Of a DNA stretch of 64,000 nucleotides, positions 26,423-36,342 are shown one piece after another; positions within the stretch are counted from its first letter, which is position 1, and each line of letters starts with the position of its first letter. A program made the translations under genes and the position numbers. The notes below the pieces were generated by a model. That model made no database searches. It saw only the letters and a list, made by a program, of their open reading frames with translations, and had not been told where the DNA came from. The stretch comes from Alkalihalobacterium sp048323755 (GTDB taxonomy: Bacteria > Bacillota > Bacilli > Bacillales > Bacillaceae_F): NCBI RefSeq assembly GCF_048323755.1, contig NZ_JBLWFS010000015.1, forward strand, positions 1 through 64,000, written 5' to 3'.

Positions 26423-27289
26423 ATGTCTGTAATAACTGAACAGAAATATAAATCGTTTGCTATGAGTGAATACGATGTATTAAAGAAAGTGATTTTATGT
26501 GAACCTCAGAATATGAAGATCCGTGAAGTTATTAATGATACACAAAAGCACTTTAAAGATGAAGGAATTCACATTGAGCGCTCCCTTGAACAACACAAAC
26601 AATTTGTTGAGACTTTACTAAATCATGGGATTGATGTCGTTCTACTTTCACCATTGGAAAAGTTTCCTGAACAAGTATTTACTCGTGATATTGGTTTTAC
26701 TTTAGGACAAACGATCTTTGTAGCTGAAATGGCACATGATGTTAGAAAAGGAGAAGAAGATGTTTTAAAAGAGTGGTTAAAAAACGAGAAGATTTCGTAT
26801 TTCAATCTCATTGGTGATGAAATTGAAGGTGGAGATGTCATTATCGATCAGTCGACCATTTATGTTGGGTTAAGTAATCGTACGAATCAATTCGCGATCG
26901 ACCATTTACAAAGTATACTGCCTCAATTTGAAGTTGTCACCGTTCCCTTTACAGAAAAATATTTACATCTTGATTGTGTGTTTAATGTAATTTCACCTAA
27001 AGAAGCAATATATTTCCCGGCGGCGCTTGAGCAAAAAGAAATAGATATTCTTAGCCAACGGTATGATTTAATTGAGGTTACAGAAGAAGAACAGTTTACA
27101 CTAGGAACGAATGTTTTATCAATTGGAAATAAGAAAATTATTAGCTTACCTGTTAATAAAAATGTCAACCAACAACTCAGGGAGCGCGGGTTCGAGGTAA
27201 TTGAGGTCGATATTACCGAAATTATTAAATCAGGCGGTTCTTTTCGGTGCTGTACTATGCCACTTTTACGTGAACAACCTTCTAGTTAA
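26423..27289 (+). CDS. Amidinotransferase/dimethylargininase-family hydrolase (YkgA-like)
   Basis: A 288-residue guanidine-modifying enzyme of the pentein fold. Visible active-site elements are FTRDIGF (near 88), EGGD (near 137), the LHLDC histidine (near 182) and C-terminal SGGSFRCCTMPL carrying the catalytic Cys. It resembles B. subtilis YkgA, annotated as N(G),N(G)-dimethylarginine dimethylaminohydrolase-like. Arginine deiminase or other amidino hydrolases are alternatives. ATG at 26423 follows GGGAGGA; an intrinsic terminator follows. Confidence 0.82.
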   Translation: MSVITEQKYKSFAMSEYDVLKKVILCEPQNMKIREVINDTQKHFKDEGIHIERSLEQHKQFVETLLNHGIDVVLLSPLEKFPEQVFTRDIGFTLGQTIFVAEMAHDVRKGEEDVLKEWLKNEKISYFNLIGDEIEGGDVIIDQSTIYVGLSNRTNQFAIDHLQSILPQFEVVTVPFTEKYLHLDCVFNVISPKEAIYFPAALEQKEIDILSQRYDLIEVTEEEQFTLGTNVLSIGNKKIISLPVNKNVNQQLRERGFEVIEVDITEIIKSGGSFRCCTMPLLREQPSS

Positions 27290-27328
27290 ACGAAGATGCC
27301 CACAATAATGATATACAAAGATTACAAA

Positions 27329-27352
27329 AGGCATAGAGAACTATGCCTGTTT
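27329..27352 (+). terminator. Intrinsic terminator after the YkgA-like gene
   Basis: AGGCATAG, GAGAA-type loop, CTATGCCT followed by GTTTTC. Confidence 0.8.
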
Positions 27353-27360
27353 TCAATGCA

Positions 27361-29463
27361 TTATTTATTCTTCTTAGGGAATTTATATCTTAACATCTCT
27401 TCCATCTGTAAGGCCGGTATTGGCTTACTATAATAGTATCCTTGTATTTCTTTACAGTTCACTTCACTCAAGGCTTTTAATTGTTCTGCTGTTTCTACCC
27501 CTTCAGCTACAACATTCATCTTAAGGGCTTGCGCTAATGTAATAATCGTTTTTGTAATCTCATAACTTTCGGCTTCTTGCGGGATCCCTATCACAAACGA
27601 ACGATCAATTTTTAACGTATCAATTTTATATTTTGACAAGTAACTGAGTGAAGAATATCCCGTTCCAAAATCATCTAACGCAATGGTTATGCCCATCGAC
27701 TGTAGTATCTTAATCGTCTCAAGAATATAAGGGTTATTTTCTAATACTGCACTTTCGGTAATTTCAATTTCCAACCATGCAGGATTAAGATTATGTTTCT
27801 CCAATGTAGCGAGAACGATTTCTACCAGGTCTTTCTTTAAAAACTGTAACACCGAAAAGTTAACTGACATTTTTATTGGCGGCAAGCCAAGAATTTGCCA
27901 CTGCTTGTTTTGTTCACACGCACGGTCTAAAACCCATTCACCAATGGCAATAATTTGCCCACCCTCTTCTGCTACTGGAATGAATTCGTTTGGCGGGACA
28001 TTGCCAAAGGTCGGATGGTACCATCTGAGCAATGCTTCAACACCAACAATTTCTTCGGTTTGGCTATTTATTCTTGGTTGGAAGTGCAGCAAGAATTCAT
28101 TGTATTCTATTGCTTTTCGCAAATGATTTTTTAAAGTGAAAATTCGATACGTATTATTCGTCATGGATGGTGTATAGACTTCATACTGGTTTTTCCCTTG
28201 ATCCTTCGCTTGATACATGGCAGCATCCGCATTTTTCATTAGTTTATGAATGTTGGTTCCCCCATTAGGGTAAGTACTTACTCCAATGCTGCACGTCATA
28301 TATAACTCGTAATCATTAATATAGAACGGTTCCTTAAAAATTTGTATAACTTTCTTCGCTAAATTAGTAACATCCTGTTCACCTTCCGCAGAAGGTTGAA
28401 GTAAACCGAATTCATCCCCGCCTAAACGAGCTAACACTTCAACATCTTGAATGCTCGTTAATATTCTTTCGGCAACTTCATTTAGCAAGCAATCGCCAAT
28501 ATGGTGACCAAGTGTGTCATTAATAAATTTAAACCCATCCAAATCAATAATAAAAACCGAAAATTCTTGTTTCATTTGATTGGCTATTTCTACTTGTTCT
28601 TTCAAACGCTTTTCAAAGTATCCTCGATTATACATTCCGGTTAATTGATCATGATAGGCTAAGTACTCAATTTCTCGTTGGTTTTTTTTGTGTTCTGTTA
28701 TATCTCGATAATTCACAACAACCCCTTTGATATAAGGGTTATCTAGGTAGTTAGATGCAATCAATTCCGTATCAATCCAACGCCCATCTGCTCTTTGTAT
28801 CCTTATTTCAACCTTCGAGGCTGTTTCTGGTTTAGTAAGTATTTGGGCAAAGGTATTTTTTGCAAGTTCTAAATCGTCTGGATGTATGTATGTGAACGCA
28901 CATGTACCAACCAAATCTTTTGCCTCATAGCCTAGCATTTGTTCACATGCTGGGCTTTCATATAAAACCACTCCATTGGCATCAATTATTCCAATAACAT
29001 CACTTGAGTATTGAATCAAATGTTGAAATCGTTCTTCACTTTGAATGACTTTATGTTCAAGTTTAACAGTTTCTGTTATATCTTTTACGACACCGTACAC
29101 ACCTACAACTTCTCCTTTAACCTTAATAGGAGTAGCCGTTACTTCGACATATTTTATATTTACACTTTTTTGCTGAATTCTAAATGTGATCTCTTTCTCT
29201 TTTTCCTGTAAGACGAATTGGAAGAACTCCATGACTTTAGAAACGTCTTCATCTAGGATAAACTCTTTAAAGTTTTTTCCTATGATCTCTATTGAGTCAT
29301 ATTCTGTTAATGTAGAAACACGCTGATTAATTTCAATAATGTTTCCTTTCGTATCGACTAAGAACAAAGCTTCAGGATAAGTATAAAAAAGTTTTTTATA
29401 TGGACCATCTTCGGTTCGCAAAAAAGTTGTAAGTTTCCTATGATCTTGTTTCTGCTTGTCCAC
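27361..29463 (-). CDS. PAS-PAS-GGDEF-EAL cyclic-di-GMP protein
   Basis: A 700-residue protein without transmembrane segments: PAS near 17-135, a second PAS near 140-260, GGDEF near 265-430 with intact ARLGGDEF, and EAL near 440-695 with EALLRW, the DDFGTGYSS loop and EGVET. Both catalytic signatures look intact, so it may make or degrade c-di-GMP. The residues where an RxxD inhibitory site would sit read QDVE, so product inhibition is unlikely. Probably a cytoplasmic redox, ligand or light-independent PAS sensor. ATG at 29463 follows AAGGGGG. It stands alone. Confidence 0.9.
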   Translation of the reverse strand: MDKQKQDHRKLTTFLRTEDGPYKKLFYTYPEALFLVDTKGNIIEINQRVSTLTEYDSIEIIGKNFKEFILDEDVSKVMEFFQFVLQEKEKEITFRIQQKSVNIKYVEVTATPIKVKGEVVGVYGVVKDITETVKLEHKVIQSEERFQHLIQYSSDVIGIIDANGVVLYESPACEQMLGYEAKDLVGTCAFTYIHPDDLELAKNTFAQILTKPETASKVEIRIQRADGRWIDTELIASNYLDNPYIKGVVVNYRDITEHKKNQREIEYLAYHDQLTGMYNRGYFEKRLKEQVEIANQMKQEFSVFIIDLDGFKFINDTLGHHIGDCLLNEVAERILTSIQDVEVLARLGGDEFGLLQPSAEGEQDVTNLAKKVIQIFKEPFYINDYELYMTCSIGVSTYPNGGTNIHKLMKNADAAMYQAKDQGKNQYEVYTPSMTNNTYRIFTLKNHLRKAIEYNEFLLHFQPRINSQTEEIVGVEALLRWYHPTFGNVPPNEFIPVAEEGGQIIAIGEWVLDRACEQNKQWQILGLPPIKMSVNFSVLQFLKKDLVEIVLATLEKHNLNPAWLEIEITESAVLENNPYILETIKILQSMGITIALDDFGTGYSSLSYLSKYKIDTLKIDRSFVIGIPQEAESYEITKTIITLAQALKMNVVAEGVETAEQLKALSEVNCKEIQGYYYSKPIPALQMEEMLRYKFPKKNK

Positions 29464-29635
29464 AATGCCCCCCTTATGTACTACGAATAATTATATACAA
29501 TAATACACGTTTCAACAAAATTCTTCCATAACCTATAAGGAATTTACACTATACAAATAGGAAAAATGTCATTTTTGCTAAATAACGAAGCGATTGCTAT
29601 ACTTTGGTTAACGAAAAAATACGGGGTGAGATGTT

Positions 29636-30373
29636 GTGAAAAAATATGCGTTTCTATCCGATATACACGGGAATGCTATAGCTCTAGAAGCCGTGCTAGA
29701 AGATATCCAGTCACAAAACGTTGATGAAATATTTGTGTTAGGAGATTTATGCTATCGGGGTCCAGAACCAAAACGAGCGTTACAACTTGTACAAGCATTA
29801 CAAGCAAAAGTCATTAAAGGAAATGCTGATGAATGGGTGGTTCGAGGTGTACAACAAGGTGAGGTTCCAGATCAAATGCTTGAAATGATGAACATTGAAA
29901 GAGACTGGTGCAAAGCACAACTTAATGAAGAGGATCTTTCTTATCTTGAACAACTTCCTACCGACTTAGAGATCACCTTACCAAACGGTACAGCTATTTA
30001 TGCTTTTCATGCTACGCCGACAAGTTTATTCGAAGTGGTTTTACCTGATACAGACCCAACGATTTTAATGGATAAAATGATGTCGTCGAGTGATGCAAAC
30101 CTATACATCTATGCTCATATCCACTTACCTTATGTTCGATACTTTAATGGAAAATGTATTGCAAACCTAGGTAGTGTAGGTTTGCCGTTTGACGGACAAC
30201 CTTTAGCTTCTTACGCGATTGTAGAAGAAAAGCAGGATCAGTTTAGCATTTCAATTCAACGAGTTCCTTACGATATTGAAAGAGTAATATCCCAATATGA
30301 AAGCTTACAATATCCAAACCTTGAGGTTATGAAAAAGGTTGTGCAGCATGGGGCGAGTCCTTTTGCTAAATAA
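29636..30373 (+). CDS. Calcineurin-like metallophosphoesterase
   Basis: A 245-residue phosphoesterase. All metal motifs are visible: SDIHGN (8-13), GDLCYRGP (near 37), KGNADEW (near 61), AFHATP (near 124) and HIHLPYV (near 159). It resembles the YfcE/diadenosine tetraphosphatase-like group; the natural substrate is unknown. GTG start at 29636 after GGGGTGAG. A terminator follows at 30401. Confidence 0.85.
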   Translation: MKKYAFLSDIHGNAIALEAVLEDIQSQNVDEIFVLGDLCYRGPEPKRALQLVQALQAKVIKGNADEWVVRGVQQGEVPDQMLEMMNIERDWCKAQLNEEDLSYLEQLPTDLEITLPNGTAIYAFHATPTSLFEVVLPDTDPTILMDKMMSSSDANLYIYAHIHLPYVRYFNGKCIANLGSVGLPFDGQPLASYAIVEEKQDQFSISIQRVPYDIERVISQYESLQYPNLEVMKKVVQHGASPFAK

Positions 30374-30400
30374 ATACGGTCCATTACAAAAGGAAATTGG

Positions 30401-30437
30401 AATAGGCTAACTCATAAGGAGAGTTGGCCTATTTTCT
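30401..30437 (+). terminator. Intrinsic terminator after the phosphoesterase gene
   Basis: AATAGGCTAACTC pairs with GAGTTGGCCTATT (one G-T pair) across a 7-nt loop, followed by TTCT. Confidence 0.8.
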
Positions 30438-30586
30438 ATGTCTCATGGCTATAAAACGAAAGTTTCAAATTAATTTCTCAACACCTTCGCTCTACATTAT
30501 TTTCAGAATTTTAGAGGAATTCATCGAACGATAGAGAATATAGTATTTTACTAGAATCTAAATTGATAAGAAGGGAAGTCTGAATA

Positions 30587-30985
30587 GTGATTAAACCGTT
30601 AGAAGAAACAATATTAGGAGCTTTAGGAATTGAAGTAGTTGAAACTTCTGAAGACCGTGTCGTTGCGACTATGCCTGTTCACTCTGCAACACACCAACCG
30701 TTTGGCTTGCTGCACGGCGGTGCATCAGTTGTATTAGCGGAAACGGTAGCGAGTATGGGGACATGGAACCTTGTTGACCAAAAAAACGAAGTCGCTGTTG
30801 GTTTAGAAATTAATGCCAATCATCTACGTTCCAAAACAGACGGAATTGTAACAGCGATTGGAACGCCTCTTCACAAAGGACGTACAACGATGGTTTGGGA
30901 CATTAAAATTATCGATGAACAAGAGAAACTAATTTGTATCTCTCGTTGTACAGTTGCTATAAAGAAAATGCCAAAAGCTGAGTAA
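30587..30985 (+). CDS. Hotdog-fold acyl-CoA thioesterase (YuxO/MenI-like)
   Basis: A 132-residue single-domain 4HBT protein. The catalytic segment HQPFGLLHGGASVVLAET (residues about 36-53) is typical of the PaaI/YbgC-like subgroup that includes YuxO (MenI), which hydrolyses 1,4-dihydroxy-2-naphthoyl-CoA in menaquinone synthesis. No men genes are adjacent, so the substrate remains open. GTG start at 30587, after GAAGGGAAG. Its stop codon lies within the terminator hairpin. Confidence 0.8.
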   Translation: MIKPLEETILGALGIEVVETSEDRVVATMPVHSATHQPFGLLHGGASVVLAETVASMGTWNLVDQKNEVAVGLEINANHLRSKTDGIVTAIGTPLHKGRTTMVWDIKIIDEQEKLICISRCTVAIKKMPKAE

Positions 30986-31003
30986 TTACAGCTTTTGGCC
31001 TTC
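30971..31003 (+). terminator. Intrinsic terminator overlapping a stop codon
   Basis: CCAAAAGCTG and CAGCTTTTGG form a 10-bp stem around an 8-nt loop that contains the TAA of the thioesterase gene, followed by CCTTCTTTCT. Confidence 0.8.
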
Positions 31004-31043
31004 TTTCTGTTATGTCGAAATCTACTGTGTTCTAAAAGGAGGA

Positions 31044-31874
31044 TTAAAAATCAAAATTATCCGGATCTGGACCGACTCGCTCATCTTTATTTAATGCATT
31101 AATTTGCTCCATATCTTCACTTGTTAATTCGAAATCAAAGATATCTCCGTTTGTGGCAATTCGATCTGCATTGACTGACTTCGGAATGGTCACTACACCA
31201 CACTGTAAATCCCAACGTAAAATCACCTGTGCTGGTGATTTCCCATGCTTTTGTCCAATTTCAACTAACGTAGGATGGTCTAGTAATTTACCTTGTGCTA
31301 ATGGAGACCAAGCTTCTAATTGAATTTGGTGTTCCTTACAAAATGTACGTAAATCATGTTGTGCCAGTTGCGGATGGAATTCAACTTGGTTGACCATCGG
31401 CACAATGTTTGCCGTTTCTAGTAAATCCTCTAAGTGATGAACGTGAAAATTACTTACACCAATCGCACGTACTTTTTTATCTGCATATAATTTCTCCAAT
31501 GCACGCCAAGTGTCTTTATACTTTCCAGCCACTGGCCAGTGTACTAAATATAAATCTAAATAATCTAGACCTAACTTTTCCATACTTTCTTCAAAGGCTT
31601 GTAATGTCGTTTCATATCCTTGATTAGCGTTCCAGACTTTTGTTGTAATAAATAATTCTTCGCGTGGTACTCCACATTCTTTTATTCCTTTACCAACGCC
31701 TTCTTCATTTTTATAAATAGCTGCCGTATCAATACTTCGATAGCCTGCTTGAACGGCTGCTTTTACAGATTCAGTCACTTGTGAACCGTCTTCTACTTTC
31801 CAAACACCTAGGCCTAACCAAGGCATTTTTACTCCATTATGTAACGTTGTTGTGTCTTGAATGTGCTTTGCCAT
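31044..31874 (-). CDS. Aldo/keto reductase (YvgN/YtbE-like)
   Basis: A 276-residue AKR. Landmarks are GYRSIDTAAIYKNEEGVG (catalytic Asp and Tyr), ITTKVWNANQGY (catalytic Lys), LVHWPV (catalytic His) and IPKSVNADRI for NADPH. These enzymes reduce methylglyoxal and other aldehydes. The frame extends 24 codons upstream, but ATG at 31874 has GGGAGGAA and gives the standard family length. It follows the ABC exporter pair but has its own 68-bp gap. Confidence 0.9.
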   Translation of the reverse strand: MAKHIQDTTTLHNGVKMPWLGLGVWKVEDGSQVTESVKAAVQAGYRSIDTAAIYKNEEGVGKGIKECGVPREELFITTKVWNANQGYETTLQAFEESMEKLGLDYLDLYLVHWPVAGKYKDTWRALEKLYADKKVRAIGVSNFHVHHLEDLLETANIVPMVNQVEFHPQLAQHDLRTFCKEHQIQLEAWSPLAQGKLLDHPTLVEIGQKHGKSPAQVILRWDLQCGVVTIPKSVNADRIATNGDIFDFELTSEDMEQINALNKDERVGPDPDNFDF

Positions 31875-31942
31875 ATTCGGTTCCTCCCATTTTGTTCCAT
31901 TATAATAACTACGAACTGTTACTTCTATTATGAAGGAAGTTC

Positions 31943-33769
31943 TCAAATTTTGCTAATTTGACTACTGTTTAATTCATAGTAGAAGCCTCTTTCTTGGATT
32001 AAAGACTTGTGATTACCCTTCTCTATAATTTCACCTTCTTGTAAAACAATAATTTGATTCGCTTTTTGTATCGTATTTAAACGATGAGCAATGACAAAGC
32101 TCGTACGCCCTTTCATTAAACGTTGCAGGGCCTCTTGAATTTTCACTTCTGTGATCGTATCAATGTTACTAGTAGCTTCATCTAGGACTAATATTTTTGG
32201 ATCAGCAACGATCGCCCTCGCAATCGATAATAATTGCTTTTGACCTTGACTAATACCACTGCCATCTTGTTTTAAAACGGTATCATATTGATCCGGCAGC
32301 TTCATAATAAAAGAGTGTGCATTCGCAAGTTTTGCCGCTTCCTCCACTTCCCTGTCACTTGCAGTTAACCTGCCATATCGAATGTTTTCCCTGATAGTGC
32401 CCTCAAACAAAAAAGAGTCTTGAAAAACAAATCCCATGTGCCTGCGGAGACTTTCTCGTTGTATCTTTTTCATTTCGTATCCATCAATTAAGATCTGACC
32501 ACCATCGGCATCATAAAAGCGAGTTAGGAGGTTGATGATCGTTGTTTTCCCTGCACCAGTTGGACCAACTAAAGCAACCGTTTGACCTGGGGTTACAGTA
32601 AAACTAACATTTCTTAAAGTATTTTCATCACTTTCATAAGAGAACGATACTTGCTTAAACTCAACTTCCCCTTTCACTTCCTTAAGAGCTATAGCGTTCG
32701 CTTCATCTGCACTTTCTTCTTTTTCATCGATGACTTCAAACACGCGCTCAGCACCTGCAATTGCTGAGAGGATCGTATTGAACTGGTTCGCTAGATCATT
32801 TAGCGGACGAGTAAACTGCCTCGCATACTCGGCAAAAATGACAATTACACCGATAGATACCATCCCATTCAAAACGAAAATCCCGCCAACAAGTGCAATA
32901 ACCGCGAAACTTAAGTTGTTTAGGACGTTCATGAGCTTCGGGATAAATCCAGAAATGGTTTGGGCCCAGAATCCCGCTTCACGAAGACGTTTATTTTTCT
33001 CCTGAAACTCAGCTAACACTTTTGGTTCCTGCGAGAACGTTTTAATAATGGACTGACCAGATAACGTTTCTTCAATAAAACCATTTACTTCACCAAGGTT
33101 ACGTTGCTGCTCTTTAAACAGCTTTCCTGTTCTTTTCGTAATCCACTTCATTCCTAGTACCATTAAAGGAATAATGGTAAGAGTGACTAGAGTTAACAGT
33201 GGACTAAGCCATAACATCACGATTAAAATACCGACGAGCGTCAGAACACTCGAAATGACTTGAATAACTGAACTGTTTAACGTTGAACTGACATTTTCGA
33301 TATCATTTGTTACCCGACTCATTAACTCCCCATGCTGCCTCTTCTGAAAAAACGCAATCGGTAACTGGTGAAGCCTCTTAAACAAATCTGAACGCATTTG
33401 AAAGACGGTCTTTTGAGCAACTCGGATCATTACAAAATTCTGTCCCCAAACAGCTGTCGAATGGATGACATAGATAATCATCAAACCTATAATCACATAA
33501 AATATACCGTCTAAATTACGGGTCACGATAAACTCATCAATGGCCATACCAACGATAAATGGTCCAAGTAGAGCAAACACAGAACTTACAATAACTAATA
33601 ATAATACTAGCAATAGTGGGCTTTTATTTTGGGCCAAGTAACCCCAAATTCGTTTCAACGTTCCTGCCCAATTTTTAGCTTTCTTTTTTTGGTTTGCTCC
33701 GGTATTAGTTTCCTTGGGATCAATCGTTATTTTTTTATGTTGGAAAGGTTTACTCACTTCCTTTAGCAA
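31943..33769 (-). CDS. Heterodimeric ABC exporter subunit with canonical ATPase site
   Basis: A 608-residue half transporter: six-span exporter domain (about 55-340) and an ATPase domain (about 365-605). Walker A is GPTGAGKTT, the signature is SQGQKQ (atypical, in place of SGGQ) and Walker B ends ILVLDEATSNID with the catalytic Glu present. The chosen start is TTG at 33769, nine bases after AGGAGG and inside the end of the upstream gene (20-bp overlap); the frame is open 19 codons further. With the upstream partner it forms a pair like YfiB/YfiC or BmrC/BmrD, probably exporting drugs, peptides or lipids. Confidence 0.88.
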   Translation of the reverse strand: MLKEVSKPFQHKKITIDPKETNTGANQKKKAKNWAGTLKRIWGYLAQNKSPLLLVLLLVIVSSVFALLGPFIVGMAIDEFIVTRNLDGIFYVIIGLMIIYVIHSTAVWGQNFVMIRVAQKTVFQMRSDLFKRLHQLPIAFFQKRQHGELMSRVTNDIENVSSTLNSSVIQVISSVLTLVGILIVMLWLSPLLTLVTLTIIPLMVLGMKWITKRTGKLFKEQQRNLGEVNGFIEETLSGQSIIKTFSQEPKVLAEFQEKNKRLREAGFWAQTISGFIPKLMNVLNNLSFAVIALVGGIFVLNGMVSIGVIVIFAEYARQFTRPLNDLANQFNTILSAIAGAERVFEVIDEKEESADEANAIALKEVKGEVEFKQVSFSYESDENTLRNVSFTVTPGQTVALVGPTGAGKTTIINLLTRFYDADGGQILIDGYEMKKIQRESLRRHMGFVFQDSFLFEGTIRENIRYGRLTASDREVEEAAKLANAHSFIMKLPDQYDTVLKQDGSGISQGQKQLLSIARAIVADPKILVLDEATSNIDTITEVKIQEALQRLMKGRTSFVIAHRLNTIQKANQIIVLQEGEIIEKGNHKSLIQERGFYYELNSSQISKI

Positions 33770-35501
33770 CGTACATCGCCTCCTCTCCAAACTGAGATCG
33801 ATATATTTTTTGATACAGTGAATCATTGGTTATTAAATATTGATGTGTTCCTTCTGTAATCAGTTTCCCGTCATCTAATATTAGGATCTTATCCGCTTCA
33901 ACAGCCGTACTTATTTTTTGTGTGATGATTAGTGTTGTGCATTGTAATTCACGTAAACTTGCTAGTATTTTTGCTTCTGTTTTTAAATCCAATGCACTCG
34001 TACTATCATCAAGTAAAAGGATCTTTGGCCTCCGTACAAGTGCTCTGGCAATCGCAAGCCGTTGCTTTTGTCCTCCTGATAAATTAACACCTTTTTGGCC
34101 GAGTACTGTGTTATAACCATTCGTAAACTTAGCAATCGTTTCATGGATCTGAGCTTTCTTAGCTGCCTCTATTATCTCAGCGTCTGTTGCATCTTCTTTT
34201 CCCCAAGCAATATTGTCTTTAATCGTTCCTGTAAACAATAACGTTTCTTGAGGGACATACCCTATCTGTTTACGAAGGTGTTCTAGCTTTATCGTTCGAA
34301 TATCTTTATGATCGATCTCGATCTCACCGTCTGTCACATCATATAACCGTGGGATCAAATGAAACATCGATGATTTTCCAGACCCTGTTGAGCCTAGAAT
34401 AGCTACGGTACTACCTCGTTGTGCTTCAAACGATACTCCCTTTAAAATGTCTCTGTCGGTAGCTGGATAACGAAATGACACCTTTCGGAATGTTATGTTG
34501 CCCACCAATTTCTCAGTCGGTTCGTTCGGTTCATTGGAGTTATCTACATCTACTAAATCGACTTCTGTATTGAGAACTTCAACAATCCGCTCTGATGAAG
34601 CTCTAGCCCGTGAGAAGAAGATAATAATCATCGAAAATACCGAAAAAGCCCCGCTTATTCGTGTTGCATAATTGATTACCGCAACGACTTCACCTACATT
34701 GGCCCCGCCTGAATTTACTTGAAAACTGCCGAACCAAAGCACGCCTAGAATACTTATATTCATTAGCAGCAAAATGATGGGCATTGTAATTTCCATCATT
34801 CGTAATGCAGAAACAGACGCTCCCATTAATTCTTGATTCGATTTTGAAAACCGGTCATTTTCTGTTTCTTTTCTAAGGAGCGCTCGGATTAATTTAATTC
34901 CTAGTAAATTTTCACGCATGACCCGGTTCACACCGTCTAGCTTTTGTTGGACGATATTAAATAAAGGACGTCCTTTTTTAAATATCCAGATTAAAAATAA
35001 CAGACTTAGGGGAACGGCTACTGCTAACACGAGAGCAAGCTTTACGTTAACAACGAGCGCCATGATTAGTCCTCCTATGACTAATAAAGGAGCACGTAAC
35101 ATAATACGTAAGCCGGTAAACAAAGTAAGTTGAAGGACATTCACGTCGTTCGTCATCCTCGTAATTAACGATGACGTTGGAAAATGACTTAAGTTCGTAA
35201 ACGAAAATGATTGAATTTTTTCAAACAACCCGTTTCGAATGTCATGACCAAACCCTTGGCTACTATGTGCTGCATAAAATGAATTAATTATACCTGCCGC
35301 AAAGGCTACGAGGGACAGACCAATCATAATACTGCCCCAATAAATAACAACCGTAAGATCTTCTTGCAAAATACCATCATTAATAATTTTCGCCATAAAT
35401 AACGGCTGCACTAGTTCAACTGCTAATTCAACTAAGGTTAAAGCAATCGCAATAACCATAAATAATCGATACCGTTTTAAATATGAAAATATTACAGCCA
35501 T
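33750..35501 (-). CDS. Heterodimeric ABC exporter subunit with degenerate ATPase site
   Basis: A 583-residue half transporter with six spans and one ATPase domain. Walker A is GSTGSGKSS, the signature is LSGGQKQR, and Walker B reads ILLLDDSTSALD, where Asp replaces the catalytic Glu. That pattern marks the non-hydrolysing site of asymmetric heterodimeric exporters. Its stop overlaps the start region of the partner gene, a sign of translational coupling. ATG at 35501. A GTAAGCGCAATCGATG sequence upstream weakly resembles the LacI-type operators of the maltodextrin locus, probably by chance. Confidence 0.88.
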   Translation of the reverse strand: MAVIFSYLKRYRLFMVIAIALTLVELAVELVQPLFMAKIINDGILQEDLTVVIYWGSIMIGLSLVAFAAGIINSFYAAHSSQGFGHDIRNGLFEKIQSFSFTNLSHFPTSSLITRMTNDVNVLQLTLFTGLRIMLRAPLLVIGGLIMALVVNVKLALVLAVAVPLSLLFLIWIFKKGRPLFNIVQQKLDGVNRVMRENLLGIKLIRALLRKETENDRFSKSNQELMGASVSALRMMEITMPIILLLMNISILGVLWFGSFQVNSGGANVGEVVAVINYATRISGAFSVFSMIIIFFSRARASSERIVEVLNTEVDLVDVDNSNEPNEPTEKLVGNITFRKVSFRYPATDRDILKGVSFEAQRGSTVAILGSTGSGKSSMFHLIPRLYDVTDGEIEIDHKDIRTIKLEHLRKQIGYVPQETLLFTGTIKDNIAWGKEDATDAEIIEAAKKAQIHETIAKFTNGYNTVLGQKGVNLSGGQKQRLAIARALVRRPKILLLDDSTSALDLKTEAKILASLRELQCTTLIITQKISTAVEADKILILDDGKLITEGTHQYLITNDSLYQKIYRSQFGEEAMYVAKGSE

Positions 35502-35673
35502 AATAAATCCCCCAGACTACCTTCTGTAAGCGCAATCGATGTATATGTATTTTTATCTTATGTATACATTAATACTACACGAAACATCCATATAATAGAA
35601 TTTATTTGACTCTTGCCTTCTTTTTAATAATTAAGGACAATAGGGGGCTGTTAATTCAATATCTCCATAAAGA

Positions 35674-35711
35674 AAACGCATTGGTTTTCCTTACCAGAAA
35701 CCGATGCGTTT
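35674..35711 (-). terminator. Intrinsic terminator after the GerW/YtfJ-like gene
   Basis: AAACGCATTGGTTT and AAACCGATGCGTTT form a 14-bp stem with one mismatch; on the minus strand the stem is followed by TTCTTTAT. Confidence 0.7.
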
Positions 35712-35736
35712 CGACCAATTTGTTACTGTCAATACT

Positions 35737-36129
35737 TTATTTTTCTTTTGTCCTTTTATTTTTCCGCCCTAATATAGAAAATAGAAAGACTACAGATCCC
35801 ACTAATAGGAACAAAGCAGATAAATCTACCGTTGGAATAAAACGAGTTTTCTTTTTAGTAATCTCATATACCCCTACAGGCCGAACCAACATCGTTCCGC
35901 CTCCACCTTCCCCTTCACCAAGGCTAGAGCCCTCTTTCGTTTCTTCGGCAGTCCCGCCTCCACCACCAAATAAATAGGTTACTTTAGAAACAGGAACGAC
36001 TTTTTTATCTTCCAATTCAATTGGATCACCATATACTTTTTTCGTTTGGACCGCTTCACTCATCTTTGCAAACATGCCACGAATTGGGTTTTGATACCTT
36101 GACGACTTTTCATCTTTGATTTCGTTCAT
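35737..36129 (-). CDS. GerW/YtfJ-family sporulation protein
   Basis: A 130-residue protein with the GerW-type core (FAKMSEAVQTKKVYGDPIE, then VPVSKVTYLFGGGGG) and a glycine/glutamate-rich middle. It ends in one membrane span (VDLSALFLLVGSVVFLFSIL) with a Lys/Arg-rich tail. YtfJ is made in the forespore and GerW is needed for some germinant responses. Here the C-terminal anchor suggests attachment to the spore membrane. ATG at 36129 follows GGAGGAAC. Confidence 0.82.
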   Translation of the reverse strand: MNEIKDEKSSRYQNPIRGMFAKMSEAVQTKKVYGDPIELEDKKVVPVSKVTYLFGGGGGTAEETKEGSSLGEGEGGGGTMLVRPVGVYEITKKKTRFIPTVDLSALFLLVGSVVFLFSILGRKNKRTKEK

Positions 36130-36342
36130 AAAGGGTTCCTCCTAATAGATTAATAGTAGGTAATTCGCTTTAATAACATATTTTTCCTTGCTATTAAAAT
36201 CGGTTTTATGAACTTTTATTCAAGCTCTTAATCTGCTTCTCCTCCTAAAGTTGTAATTATATTTCAATCTTTCTCTTGATTAACTCGTTTTCAACTTTAT
36301 GTAATCTATAATCATAGGAAAAAATATGAGGAGGAATTATAA

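Noticed and set aside
31030..31043. AAAAGGAGGATTAAAAATC on the plus strand, resembling a start region
   Set aside because: No open frame follows on that strand; the match lies just past the stop codon of the aldo/keto reductase gene on the opposite strand.
35525..35540. GTAAGCGCAATCGATG as an additional maltodextrin operator in front of the ABC exporter
   Set aside because: Only one half matches the GCAA-N-CG-N-TTGC pattern and the gene has no link to sugar use.
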